Source of the DNA: JAJISK01 sp046759185
Lineage (GTDB): Archaea; Thermoplasmatota; Thermoplasmata; RBG-16-68-12; JAJISG01
Direction: 5' to 3'
Assembly: GCA_046759185.1 (NCBI GenBank)
Contig: JBHIBO010000033.1
Location: forward strand, 1-15,218
Length of the DNA stretch: 15,218 bases
In this document: piece by piece, positions 6,398-14,062 of the stretch
Layout: every line of letters begins with the position of its first letter
How positions within the stretch are numbered: position 1 is the first letter of the stretch
Translations under genes and position numbers: made by a program
Notes under the pieces: generated by a model
What the model saw: the letters and a program-made list of their open reading frames with translations, nothing else
Database searches by the model: none
What the model was told of the DNA's origin: nothing

Positions 6398-7609
6398 ATG
6401 AGCGCTCCGGCGACCCGGGGCAAGGGTCTTTCGGCCGGCCTCACCTTCAACGTCTACCTCCTCGGCCTCGTGAGCCTCCTCACGGACCTGAGCAGCGAGA
6501 TGGTGTTCCCCCTCATCCCTTTCTTCCTCCTCACGGAGCTGGGTGCTACCGCCTTCATCTTCGGTATTTTCGAAGGGGCGCGTGAGAGCACGGGGAGCCT
6601 CCTCAAGGTGTTCTCTGGCTACTGGTCGGATCGCATCGGCCGCCGAAAGGGCCTGGTGATCGCGGGCTACAGCGTCTCCAGCGCCATGAAGACGGCCATT
6701 CCGTTCGTGCGGGTCTGGCCCGAACTCATGGCCGTGGGGATCGCAGAACGGGTGGGGAAGGGGCTGAGGGACGCCCCGAGGGATGCCGTGTTGGCGGAAA
6801 CCGCCCCCGCGGAGATCCGCGGGAAGGTCTTCGGTTTCCACCGCCTCGCGGATACCCTGGGTGCCGTCCTCGGGCCCCTGACCGCCTTCGTCCTGTTGGA
6901 AACGTTCGGGCTTCCCTTCCGAGAGATCTTCCTCTTGGCCGTCGGACCCGCCCTTGTCTCGGCCCTTCTTACGATCTTCATCCGTGAGAGGGCGAGGAAG
7001 CCCAAGGACGTGCCCTCCCTCCGGGTAGGCTTCGCGAGCCTGAGCGCGGCCCTTCGCCGGTTCATCCTCATCGCCACCGTGTTCGCCCTGGGCCACTTCT
7101 CCGTCCTCTTCCTCCTCCTCCGGGTCGTGGGTGTTGGACTGACCGAGGGGACAGGCATCCTCTTCTATCTCGCCTTCAACCTCGTCTTCGCCCTGGCCGC
7201 CTTGCCATCGGGCATCCTCTCCGACCGCCTGGGACGAACCCCTGTCATCCTCGTTGGTTACCTGGCCTTCGCCGCAATGGCCGGAGGCCTCCTCTTCTTC
7301 ACCGAGGCCTGGCAACTCCTGCTCCTCTTCGTCCTGTTCGGCCTATCCTCCGCCTTCGTCAACGCCGTGGAGAGGGCTTTCGTGGCCGATCTAGCGCCCC
7401 CCAACCTCCGGGCCACCGCCCTGGGGACGTACCACACCCTAACGGGGATCGCCCGATTCCCCGCTAGTGCCGTAGGGGGGTTTCTGTGGCTGTTCACCCC
7501 CACGGCGACCTTCCTCTACGGCCTGGTCTTCGCCCTCCTGGCGTCCGTCCTCCTGGGATTCTTCATGAGGCGTCAAGCCAGGGCGACACGGGCGACAGAA
7601 ACCCTATAG
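6398..7609 (+). CDS. Major facilitator superfamily (MFS) transporter
   Basis: This 403-aa integral membrane protein has about twelve hydrophobic helices. MFS motif A appears in the first half as GYWSDRIGRRKG (74-85) between helices 2 and 3, and again in the second half as GILSDRLGRTP (272-282), showing the two six-helix repeats. The loop RVGKGLRDAPRDAVLAE (118-134) is shared by a subgroup of drug/solute exporters in bacteria and archaea. The substrate cannot be read from sequence. The ATG at 6398 has no Shine-Dalgarno sequence but has a TATA-like TTTTCTAG at suitable distance, implying a leaderless mRNA. It is followed after 22 nt by the M20 peptidase gene, whose own TATA-like box overlaps this gene's stop codon. 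Confidence 0.9.
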   Translation: MSAPATRGKGLSAGLTFNVYLLGLVSLLTDLSSEMVFPLIPFFLLTELGATAFIFGIFEGARESTGSLLKVFSGYWSDRIGRRKGLVIAGYSVSSAMKTAIPFVRVWPELMAVGIAERVGKGLRDAPRDAVLAETAPAEIRGKVFGFHRLADTLGAVLGPLTAFVLLETFGLPFREIFLLAVGPALVSALLTIFIRERARKPKDVPSLRVGFASLSAALRRFILIATVFALGHFSVLFLLLRVVGVGLTEGTGILFYLAFNLVFALAALPSGILSDRLGRTPVILVGYLAFAAMAGGLLFFTEAWQLLLLFVLFGLSSAFVNAVERAFVADLAPPNLRATALGTYHTLTGIARFPASAVGGFLWLFTPTATFLYGLVFALLASVLLGFFMRRQARATRATETL

Positions 7610-7611
7610 GA
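7602..7611 (+). promoter_or_regulatory. TATA-like box of the M20 peptidase gene, inside the end of the MFS gene
   Basis: CCCTATAGGA is centred about 26 nt upstream of the ATG at 7632 and includes the MFS stop codon TAG (7607-7609). With no ribosome-binding site before 7632, a leaderless transcript from here is plausible. The peptidase could then be expressed independently of the transporter. Confidence 0.4.
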
Positions 7612-7631
7612 ACCGTCTCCTTTCTCTCCGT

Positions 7632-8996
7632 ATGGGAGAGGAGGAGAGAGAGCAGGTCTTTCGCTTCATCGACGACCACTTTGACGACTTCGTGACCGAC
7701 CTGACGGAGTTCTGCGCTGTCCCCACCGTCAGCGCACGCGGGGAGGGCTTCAAAGAGGGGGGCCGAGCCACGCGGAAGCTCCTGGAGAAGTGGGGCATCG
7801 AGGCGCGAGAGATGCCCGTGCCGAACGGTCCGAACCTGGTCGTGGGAGAGGCGGGGTCCACGGGTCCAACGTTGGCCTTGTACAACCACTACGACGTGCA
7901 GCCGGAGGAGCCCTTGGACGAATGGAAATCGGACCCCTTCGACCCCGTGATCCGGGAGGGCGTCTTCTACGCCCGGGGGTCCTCGGACACCAAGGGGAAC
8001 GCGCTCTCCCAGGCGATCGCGCAGGCGGCCATCCAGGATGTCCGCGGGGATCTGCCCCTACGGCTTCGGTTCATGATCGAGGGGGAGGAGGAGGTGTCCA
8101 GTCCCCACCTTAATGCCTTCTGGAAGCGGCACCAGGACCTCTTCGAAGCCGAGGGCGCGACGATCGAGGGGGCCGGCCACACCGCGGAAGGCACCCCCGT
8201 CATGCAGCTGGGATCGAAGGGCATTCTCTACGTGGAGCTCACCGTGCGAAAGGCAGCTGTGGACCAGCACTCCTCCGTCGCCGTCTCCATCCCAAACCCG
8301 GCGTGGCGCCTCATCGCGGCCCTACGAACCCTCCGTGACGAGGACGGGAAAATCCTCATCCCGGGATTCTACGACAACGCTCATCGCCCGACAGAGGAGG
8401 AGCTGGACTATCTGAAGCGCAACCACTACGACCCCTTGGATTTCACCAAGACCTACGGGGCCGTGGAGGTCATGGGCGGGGACACCCAGTGGGCCCGGCT
8501 CCAGCACATGGTCTACGGGAATACCTGCAACATCGACGGCTTCTATGCTGGTTACATCGGGGACGGGTCGAAGACCATCAATCCGGCCTACGCCAAGGCC
8601 AAACTGGACTTCCGGTTGCTACCGGGACAGCCTCCGAACGAGGTGTTCAAAGCCATGAAGGCCCACCTGGCGGCCGGGGGGTTTGACGACGTTGAGGTGA
8701 AGAGTCACGGCACGTTCGAGCCCGCGACCACCCCCCTCTCCTCGCCTATCGGCCAAGCCCTCCTGGAGGGCTACCAGGCAGCCTACAATCAGGAGCCCAA
8801 CATCTTCCCATGGTCCCTCGGCTCGTCGTCGACCTACTACTATACGTCGCTCGGGACGCCCTCTGCGGCCGGACCCGGGGTCGGGTATGCCGGGAGCAAG
8901 GCCCACGCCCCCAACGAACACATCCGTCTGAAGGATGCGCGGAGCGGCATCAAGGCCACGGCCGCGATGATGCTGGCTTTCGCGAAGACCGACTAG
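7632..8996 (+). CDS. M20 family metallopeptidase (dipeptidase / carboxypeptidase-like)
   Basis: This 454-aa protein has the M20 two-metal active site: NHYDVQP (85-91) with H87 and D89, ARGSSDTKGN (114-123) with D119 as bridging ligand, and EGEEEVSS (150-157) with the catalytic Glu pair E152/E153. A Glu at about 179 stands where aminoacylase-type members have Asp. The C-terminal SKAHAPNEHI (422-431) supplies the last ligand, H425. The lid/dimerisation domain (about 200-315) contains VDQHSS (210-215). Length and the W-x-x-x-P-F block (WKSDPF) fit the M20 subgroup containing carnosinase-like dipeptidases. It has no signal peptide, so it is probably a cytosolic enzyme hydrolysing short peptides or N-acyl amino acids. 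The exact substrate is unknown. Confidence 0.92.
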   Translation: MGEEEREQVFRFIDDHFDDFVTDLTEFCAVPTVSARGEGFKEGGRATRKLLEKWGIEAREMPVPNGPNLVVGEAGSTGPTLALYNHYDVQPEEPLDEWKSDPFDPVIREGVFYARGSSDTKGNALSQAIAQAAIQDVRGDLPLRLRFMIEGEEEVSSPHLNAFWKRHQDLFEAEGATIEGAGHTAEGTPVMQLGSKGILYVELTVRKAAVDQHSSVAVSIPNPAWRLIAALRTLRDEDGKILIPGFYDNAHRPTEEELDYLKRNHYDPLDFTKTYGAVEVMGGDTQWARLQHMVYGNTCNIDGFYAGYIGDGSKTINPAYAKAKLDFRLLPGQPPNEVFKAMKAHLAAGGFDDVEVKSHGTFEPATTPLSSPIGQALLEGYQAAYNQEPNIFPWSLGSSSTYYYTSLGTPSAAGPGVGYAGSKAHAPNEHIRLKDARSGIKATAAMMLAFAKTD

Positions 8997-9508
8997 TCGG
9001 GCACCTGCCAGAGGGGTTCGCCCCCCGCTCGTTCGACGCAGGTAGGACAGAGATTGGGTCCCTTCCGATCCGTGTCCGCCAGCTCGTTGGAGAAGTGCAT
9101 GACACAAGTCCCCTCCGGACAATGATCGAGACCCACGTTGTGACCGAGTTCGTGGAGGGCTTCTTTCAACGCACGGAAGCGGAAGAGACTGGAATCGTCG
9201 GATGAAAGCCTGTGAAAGGAAATGACGGCGGCCTGCCCGCCGACGTCGGCCTGCCCGAAGACGAAATTCAGAGGGTCGACGTAGAGGTCGACTTCCGTCA
9301 CCACGAGCACGTGCTCGCCGTGGGACCACCGCGCCATCTCCAGCAGATGGGGTGCGTGGTACTGGTCTCGTTCAGGGTTGTGAGCCGCCCGAGGGACTTC
9401 GAGGGAGGGAAGGGTCGTTACCTCGACTCCGGCTCGGCGAAGGTCCGCCTCCAGGGCGTCGAGGACGTTCTCCCGAAGCTCTCCGACGGACAAGACGGAG
9501 ACTTGCAC
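8993..9508 (-). CDS. amzA: Archaemetzincin (metzincin-type zinc protease)
   Basis: This 171-aa protein carries the full archaemetzincin signature. HELGHNVGLDHC (119-130) gives the zinc ligands H119, H123 and H129 and the general base E120. It is followed by C130-x4-C135 and the VMHFSN methionine turn (M137), then LCPTC (C154, C157). The four cysteines form the second structural zinc site of the family. There is no signal peptide, consistent with a cytosolic protease; the natural substrate of the family is not established. The start is a GTG at 9508, 1 nt after the rtcB stop, with GGGGTGA just upstream inside rtcB, so translation is probably coupled. Its stop shares a CTAG with the convergent M20 gene. 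Confidence 0.93.
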   Translation of the reverse strand: MQVSVLSVGELRENVLDALEADLRRAGVEVTTLPSLEVPRAAHNPERDQYHAPHLLEMARWSHGEHVLVVTEVDLYVDPLNFVFGQADVGGQAAVISFHRLSSDDSSLFRFRALKEALHELGHNVGLDHCPEGTCVMHFSNELADTDRKGPNLCPTCVERAGGEPLWQVPD

Positions 9509-9509
9509 G

Positions 9510-12458
9510 TCACCCCTTCACGACACCCATCGGCTTCAGCTTCACGACGATGTCCGAGATACCCGCGCCCTGGCAAACCTCGACCACATTGTTCACGTCC
9601 TTGTAGGCCCCCGGAGCCTCCTCCACCAGCCCCTTCCAGCTGGCCGAGTGGGCATAGATACCCTGGCGGGCGAGGTCCTGCTTGACCTGATTGGCCTGCC
9701 ATTTCCGCGCGGCTGCCTTGCGGGACATGATCCGCCCCGCTCCGTGGCACGTGGAGCCAAAGGTCTGTTCCATGGCCCCTTCCGTGCCCACGAGGACGAA
9801 AGAGTGGGTTCCCATGCTGCCCGGAATCAGGACGGGCTGGCCGATGTCCTTGTAGGCGAAAGGCACCTCAGAGTGGCCAGGTGGGAACGCGCGGGTCGCC
9901 CCCTTTCGGTGCACGTAGACCTCCTTCCGACCCCCGTCGACTTGGTGCTCTTCAAGCTTGGCCATGTTGTGGGTTACGTCGTAGACAATCCGCATCCCCA
10001 AGTCCTCGGCAGACTCCCCGAGAACGGTCTCAAGCGACTCTCGCATCCAATGGGTAATAACCTGCCGGTTCGCGAAGGCAAAGTTCGCACCAGTATACAT
10101 CGCGTGGAGGTAATCCTGGCCCTCTTGAGACTGGACGGGTGCGGCAGCAAGCTGGCGGTCCGGCAGTTCGATGCCGTACTTCCGGACGGCCTGCTCATGG
10201 AGTCGGATGAAGTCGGTGGCCACTTGGTGGCCATAGCCTCGAGACCCCGTATGGACCATAACACACACCTGGCCCTCGCATTCAATCCCCATCGTCTTCG
10301 CCGCTCTAGGGTTCCGGATCTCCTCCACGAACTGGATCTCGAGAAAGTGATTCCCGGCCCCGAGGGTTCCAAGCTGGGGCATGCCGCGCGCCAGTGCCTT
10401 TTGGCTGATCAGCTCAGGATCTGCCAGGTCGAATGAGCCGCCCTCCTCCAGCGCATCTAGGTCCTCCTCCCAGCCGTAGTTGTTCTCGACACCCCACCTT
10501 GCCCCGACGGACAGGACATCCTTGAGCTGGGACTGGGAGAGACGTAGCTTCCCCCGGGAACCGACGCCGCTCGGGACATTCTTGAAGAGGGTGTCGACAA
10601 GAGGGTGTAGGTCCCTCGCTACGTCCTCACGACTCAAGTCCGTCCTGACAAGGCGGACCCCGCAGTTGGAGACGACAAAGCCGTCCGCGATGAAGTTATG
10701 ATGCTCGTTCGTGACGGTGAAGTCGTAGACTTGATCGACGGAGACCTCTTCGATGGAGACAATTCGATCCCAGACCATGCCAGAAGTCCCCGCCGACGCA
10801 CGAAGCTTCTTCACGAACTCCTTGAAGGAGGGAAAGGGCGGCCACGTGCGAGGCCTCACCCATCGGCCGTGAAGCCGGTGGAAGAGAAAGGAAGGAGTGA
10901 CGAAGTGGCCGCTCAGTTTCTCGACAATCTCAGAGCGCGAGAATCCGTCATCCCGCATTCTCCTGGCCTGCTCGCCCGCCGTCAGCTTCTGACGTCGAAC
11001 CATCTCCTTCACAGTCAGGTAGTGAGCCGCCGCGTTGGCTAGGAATCGCTTATTGGCGTGGTACTCGAAATTGATTGTACAGAAGAAGCGAATCAGGTTT
11101 TCGCTGGTGCCCGCTACCGTTACCCGATATCTGTACGATAGCTCGCCTCGACCCGGGGTGCGATCGACGAGACGACCGATTCGATAGGCCCTCACCCTGA
11201 AATCGGAGAGAAGCCGCTTGATCTGTCGAGCGACTCGGAGCCCGGAGCGCTGGAAGCCTTCACGCTTCGAGAGTGAGAAGGCCGGACCCAGAAGTGTGAA
11301 ATCGCGACCCGTCATGCTCCTAGGTGCTGACATCTCGGCCCCAAAGAGGGCGGAAAGAAAGAGACGCTTCTGCCACAGGGGGAGCGTAGACAGCCAGGCC
11401 GGCAACTCCCAATCCTGCTTGGCTTTGTTGCCGATGGGGAGCCCCAAGGCCCGAAGGAGGAGGTGAAGGGAACGTGCACTGACCTTGAACGATGCCTCGG
11501 GCCGTTCGAATGAGTAATCGCCGCTTGGACTCGAGACGCGGTGATGACGTAGTCGCGTGTAGACTCGGGAAGGCTTGAAACCAGCGCGCTTCACATCCTC
11601 GCGAATATCTTCCAAATCACTTTCCTCCCCCCAGAACCAGACTACAGGTCGTGCGCCCACTCGACTCGCAGATCCATCCCCGAGCACGTAACCGAAGATC
11701 TTGAGGAGGTAAGGAAACCGGGGATTACGCGGAGTCAGTGGCAAGAGGCCTTTCCTTCTTAGAAATGGCACCATCTGGGCCAGGCCCTGGGGAGAGGCGA
11801 GAGTCTGAAGATGCGTTTCCGTAACGAGCGGGACGTCGGGGGGTTCCTCGTAGTCGACCCCTTTGAAAGGGTAGATCGCGACCGGACGGTCTCCCACTTC
11901 CTTGAGCGGGAACATTCCGTCGGGGGTGAGGAATGGATGGTCCTGGGTTGCTATGACTCGCGTTCCAAGGGAGGTCTCGACTTCGTACGCCGTGTCCTCT
12001 TTAAACCTCATGTAGGCGGCGAGGTCGGTGGAGGTGGTTCGGTGACGCGGATTGACGCACGCCACCCTGGTGGTCGTCCACCTCTCCTCGAAGTCAGCGA
12101 TTGGGAGTCTGTATCCGTGGTCCGTTAATATTCTCGTATTCTTATATAAACATGAAATATCGAAGCCTACGCCGCCCGGTGAAATGACGCCATCCTCGCT
12201 GTCAAAGGCTGCCACCCCCCCGATCGGGAACCCGTAGCCCCAGTGAATGTCCGGCATTGCCATGGAGGCCTTCTGGATGCCGGGCATCGTTGCAACGTTC
12301 GCCACCTGCTCCGGAGCGAAGTCCTTCACGACGTTCTCGATGAGTCTGGCGTCTGCATAGATGACGCCCGGTGCCCGCATTTCTTCCTTGTAGGACTTTG
12401 GAATCCGGTATCGAAACTCGTCCAGCTTCTCCAGTGGTCCTTTCCACTCTCTCCCCAT
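9510..12458 (-). CDS. rtcB: tRNA-splicing ligase RtcB, interrupted by an intein
   Basis: The 982-aa precursor would splice to a 486-aa RtcB, close to the normal archaeal length. RtcB joins 2',3'-cyclic-phosphate and 5'-OH RNA ends using GTP and Mn2+, finishing tRNA splicing and RNA repair. The N-extein is residues 1-102, with APGVIYAD and SPGGVGFDIS. The C-extein begins with C599, the metal-binding cysteine of the family's GFDxNCGVRL motif. It contains GNHFLE (702-707), HTGSRGYGHQ (736-745), THN (829-831) and TFGSTCHGAGR (899-909), with H905 as the predicted guanylylated histidine. The start ATG at 12458 matches the family's usual N-terminus; a weak TATA-like GATATTAG lies at 12489-12496. The neighbour downstream is amzA, not the archease often found with rtcB. 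Confidence 0.95.
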   Translation of the reverse strand: MGREWKGPLEKLDEFRYRIPKSYKEEMRAPGVIYADARLIENVVKDFAPEQVANVATMPGIQKASMAMPDIHWGYGFPIGGVAAFDSEDGVISPGGVGFDISCLYKNTRILTDHGYRLPIADFEERWTTTRVACVNPRHRTTSTDLAAYMRFKEDTAYEVETSLGTRVIATQDHPFLTPDGMFPLKEVGDRPVAIYPFKGVDYEEPPDVPLVTETHLQTLASPQGLAQMVPFLRRKGLLPLTPRNPRFPYLLKIFGYVLGDGSASRVGARPVVWFWGEESDLEDIREDVKRAGFKPSRVYTRLRHHRVSSPSGDYSFERPEASFKVSARSLHLLLRALGLPIGNKAKQDWELPAWLSTLPLWQKRLFLSALFGAEMSAPRSMTGRDFTLLGPAFSLSKREGFQRSGLRVARQIKRLLSDFRVRAYRIGRLVDRTPGRGELSYRYRVTVAGTSENLIRFFCTINFEYHANKRFLANAAAHYLTVKEMVRRQKLTAGEQARRMRDDGFSRSEIVEKLSGHFVTPSFLFHRLHGRWVRPRTWPPFPSFKEFVKKLRASAGTSGMVWDRIVSIEEVSVDQVYDFTVTNEHHNFIADGFVVSNCGVRLVRTDLSREDVARDLHPLVDTLFKNVPSGVGSRGKLRLSQSQLKDVLSVGARWGVENNYGWEEDLDALEEGGSFDLADPELISQKALARGMPQLGTLGAGNHFLEIQFVEEIRNPRAAKTMGIECEGQVCVMVHTGSRGYGHQVATDFIRLHEQAVRKYGIELPDRQLAAAPVQSQEGQDYLHAMYTGANFAFANRQVITHWMRESLETVLGESAEDLGMRIVYDVTHNMAKLEEHQVDGGRKEVYVHRKGATRAFPPGHSEVPFAYKDIGQPVLIPGSMGTHSFVLVGTEGAMEQTFGSTCHGAGRIMSRKAAARKWQANQVKQDLARQGIYAHSASWKGLVEEAPGAYKDVNNVVEVCQGAGISDIVVKLKPMGVVKG
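10665..12152 (-). mobile_element. Intein with LAGLIDADG homing endonuclease inside RtcB
   Basis: Precursor residues 103-598 (496 aa) replace nothing but sit between S102 and C599. The first residue is C103 in CLYKNTRILTDHG (block A). GTRVIATQDHPFLT (165-178) is block B with the T171-x-x-H174 motif. IFGYVLGDGS (254-263) is the first LAGLIDADG helix with its acidic residue D261. FLSALFGAEMS (367-377) is a second, degenerate copy with E375. VYDFTVTNEHHNFIADG (577-593) is block F, and FVVSN followed by C599 is block G. The penultimate residue is Ser, not the usual His. Residues 497-530 resemble an extra helix-turn-helix. Insertion directly before the active-site cysteine is typical of inteins and known for RtcB. 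Splicing competence is likely but not proven. Confidence 0.93.
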
Positions 12459-12582
12459 GTCTGCTTCGTGTGCAAGAAGGCCAGTATCCTAATATCGTTT
12501 TCCGGGGGAGGGGGGGTGAATGGCGCATGCTCAGCTAGGGTAGCCCCTTAAGCCCGTTCCAAGTCATGTTCAAGGCTGAACC

Positions 12583-13014
12583 ATGGCTCGGCGCTTCGGG
12601 ATCCCTCGGCGTATCTCCCGTGCCCTCAACCGAAGGCTCCTGGGATTCGTGACAGGGTCGGGCGTCAACTCGCTCATCACGCTTGAAACGCGAGGTCGCA
12701 AGACGGGTCGGCCCCATCTAGTGGTCCTGCCCGTTTACCTCGTGAGTTCTCATCGGATGTTCGTCGTCTCGAGCTATGGTAGTCACTCCGACTGGTTGAG
12801 GAACGTCACGATATCTCCGAACATCCGCCTCATCCGCGGCGGTCAGACCCACCGTGGATCGGTGCGCACCATCACCTGGGAGGAGTTTCGTGTCGGCATG
12901 CGGGGTTCGAAGACAAGGCCCACCTCGGTCCTTCGCTGGTTGGCCCCTCTGGTGAGAACTGCCTTCATCGCTCGTGCCCGCATCTCAGGGACTGTGGTCG
13001 AGATTACAACATGA
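12583..13014 (+). CDS. Nitroreductase-family, deazaflavin (F420)-dependent oxidoreductase
   Basis: This 143-aa protein resembles the Ddn/DUF385 split-beta-barrel family, whose members use reduced coenzyme F420 to reduce quinones, nitro compounds or other acceptors. The landmarks are LITLETRGRKTGRPHLVVLP (31-50), which matches the family's strand-turn LTTxGRKSGxxR signature, and then VVSSYGSHSDWLRNVTISPNIRL (61-83), equivalent to the ASxGGxxxHPxWyxNLxANP block, with the WLRN contact. The partner and substrate are unknown, and some members bind other flavins or heme-related ligands. No Shine-Dalgarno sequence precedes the ATG; a weak TATA-like CTTAAG lies at 12547-12552. It is divergent from rtcB across a 124-bp spacer that also holds a G-rich run at 12504-12516 and small palindromes GCATGC (12525-12530) and GCTAGGGTAGC (12534-12544). 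Confidence 0.75.
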   Translation: MARRFGIPRRISRALNRRLLGFVTGSGVNSLITLETRGRKTGRPHLVVLPVYLVSSHRMFVVSSYGSHSDWLRNVTISPNIRLIRGGQTHRGSVRTITWEEFRVGMRGSKTRPTSVLRWLAPLVRTAFIARARISGTVVEITT

Positions 13015-13033
13015 TGCGGTCCGAAACGTGCCG

Positions 13034-13810
13034 TTACGCGAGGGGCACGTGGCCCGTCCCGCTGTCCAACCATGCCCACTGGACCCCCTTCCGATAACCC
13101 AGTTTCTCGTAGAGTCCGATGGCGGCGACGTTGGTCGAGACCACCATGAGGCCCACCTGGTCGCTCTGTTGCAGGGCCGCTCGTGTCACCGCGGAGGTGA
13201 CCGTCGCCGCATATCCGCGTCTTCGGAAGTCGGGGGAGGTATAGACGCCCCCGATCAGGCTACGACCTTGAGAGATGAAGTGGGTACCAGCCGCGGCAAC
13301 CAGCTGTCCCTCGAGGCGAAGGCCATACGCAAGCCCTTGCTCAGCCCACCGGCCCGACGCCATCGGCTCTTCAGTGGCGTCCCGGTACAGGCCCTTCAGG
13401 GCCTCGGCGTCCTTCTCCCCCAAACGTTCGGCATCACGCGTGTCAGTGGGGCGGAACGACCTTGCTTCGACGAACATGAAGTCCATGAGGCGACGCGCGG
13501 TGATCTCGCGTCTCGTCTCCACTGAAGCCGACAACTCTGGTACTATCAGGAAGGTACAAGGGCTGGGCGGGGCTCGAGGTAGGAGGGCATCCGCGGCCTC
13601 TCGGGTCCCCGTGACGATGACGTTGGGATATTCTCGCCCATGCCAGGAAAGGAGGTATCCGACGAAGGAATCGCCCTCCGTCGCTGCGTAGCACCGGACG
13701 CGATCCGCCTCTTCCTGCAGGTCGTATAGCGCGAAGGCGTTGCGAAGAGAATCCTCGCCGAGATACGCCCTGAAGTCGGCTGGCGGCCCGTGAACCTCCC
13801 TCACCCTCAT
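13034..13810 (-). CDS. GNAT family N-acetyltransferase
   Basis: The start is placed at the ATG at 13810 (258 aa), because a TATA-like TTTCTATG lies 27 nt upstream and the 47 residues readable further upstream are low-complexity and cross that box. The C-terminal half is a clear GNAT domain: GGVYTSPDFRRRGYAATV (187-204) gives the acetyl-CoA pyrophosphate loop R-R-R-G-Y-A, and NVAAIGLYEKLGYR (227-240) is the conserved last helix-strand. The N-terminal half (about 15-120) has FVGYLLSWHG and LIVPEL segments and may be a second, degenerate GNAT fold, as in double-domain members. It transfers acetyl from acetyl-CoA to an unknown amine. It is convergent with the F420-type gene, with a 19-nt spacer. 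Confidence 0.85.
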   Translation of the reverse strand: MRVREVHGPPADFRAYLGEDSLRNAFALYDLQEEADRVRCYAATEGDSFVGYLLSWHGREYPNVIVTGTREAADALLPRAPPSPCTFLIVPELSASVETRREITARRLMDFMFVEARSFRPTDTRDAERLGEKDAEALKGLYRDATEEPMASGRWAEQGLAYGLRLEGQLVAAAGTHFISQGRSLIGGVYTSPDFRRRGYAATVTSAVTRAALQQSDQVGLMVVSTNVAAIGLYEKLGYRKGVQWAWLDSGTGHVPLA

Positions 13811-13832
13811 TGAAGGCTGGAAGTGGGGCTCA

Positions 13833-13840
13833 CATAGAAA
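13833..13840 (-). promoter_or_regulatory. TATA-like box of the GNAT gene
   Basis: The minus strand reads TTTCTATG, centred 27 nt upstream of the ATG at 13810. This is the spacing of a leaderless archaeal transcript and supports the shorter start of the acetyltransferase. Confidence 0.5.
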
Positions 13841-13923
13841 CCCCTGCTCTCCCGCTCGGGGAGTCCGCAACCGCGATTGGACCGGGCGGGGGAGGCAGAG
13901 GGAGGCAAGGGGGCGCCCTCCGT

Positions 13924-13936
13924 GGGATTCAATCCC
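13924..13936. repeat. Short palindrome in the divergent GNAT / membrane-protein spacer
   Basis: GGGATT-C-AATCCC is a perfect 6-bp inverted repeat around one central base. It is about 90 bp from the GNAT TATA-like box and about 80 bp from the next gene's. It could be an operator. The rest of the 252-bp gene-free stretch 13811-14062 holds only the two TATA-like boxes (13833-13840 and about 14014-14021) and purine-rich sequence around 13880-13910. Confidence 0.3.
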
Positions 13937-14062
13937 CAACTCACCACGCAATCAACCGCAAGGCTGAAGGAATTCTCGGCGCAGGGTTGATTCAGGTCAT
14001 TGCTGGCAGACACGTTAAGTACCCTGAGAATGGTCCACAAGCAGCAGGGCTGGGAGGAAGAG

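Noticed and set aside
6332..7315. 327-codon minus-strand frame rich in Glu, Gly and Asp opposite the MFS gene
   Set aside because: It is the reverse complement of hydrophobic MFS codons, which produces acidic low-complexity sequence. There is no independent evidence for it.
8619..9329. Minus-strand frame spanning the end of the M20 gene and the amzA region
   Set aside because: It conflicts with two firmly identified genes, and its Arg/Gly-rich translation has no motif.
12124..12157. AT-rich patch read as an internal promoter within rtcB
   Set aside because: It encodes the conserved intein start block and no separate gene with a supporting start follows at promoter distance. It was kept only as a composition note.
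12504..12516. G-run (five G, A, seven G) as a G-quadruplex
   Set aside because: It does not form four separated G-tracts on its own, so a quadruplex cannot be supported from sequence.
13915..13950. Possible tRNA T-arm (GGGATTCAATCCCC)
   Set aside because: The arm folds as a tight palindrome without a proper 7-base loop, and no acceptor, D or anticodon arms fit around it on either strand.
13811..13951. Upstream extension of the GNAT gene by 47 codons
   Set aside because: It would cover the TATA-like box and adds low-complexity residues without family similarity. The ATG at 13810 fits better.
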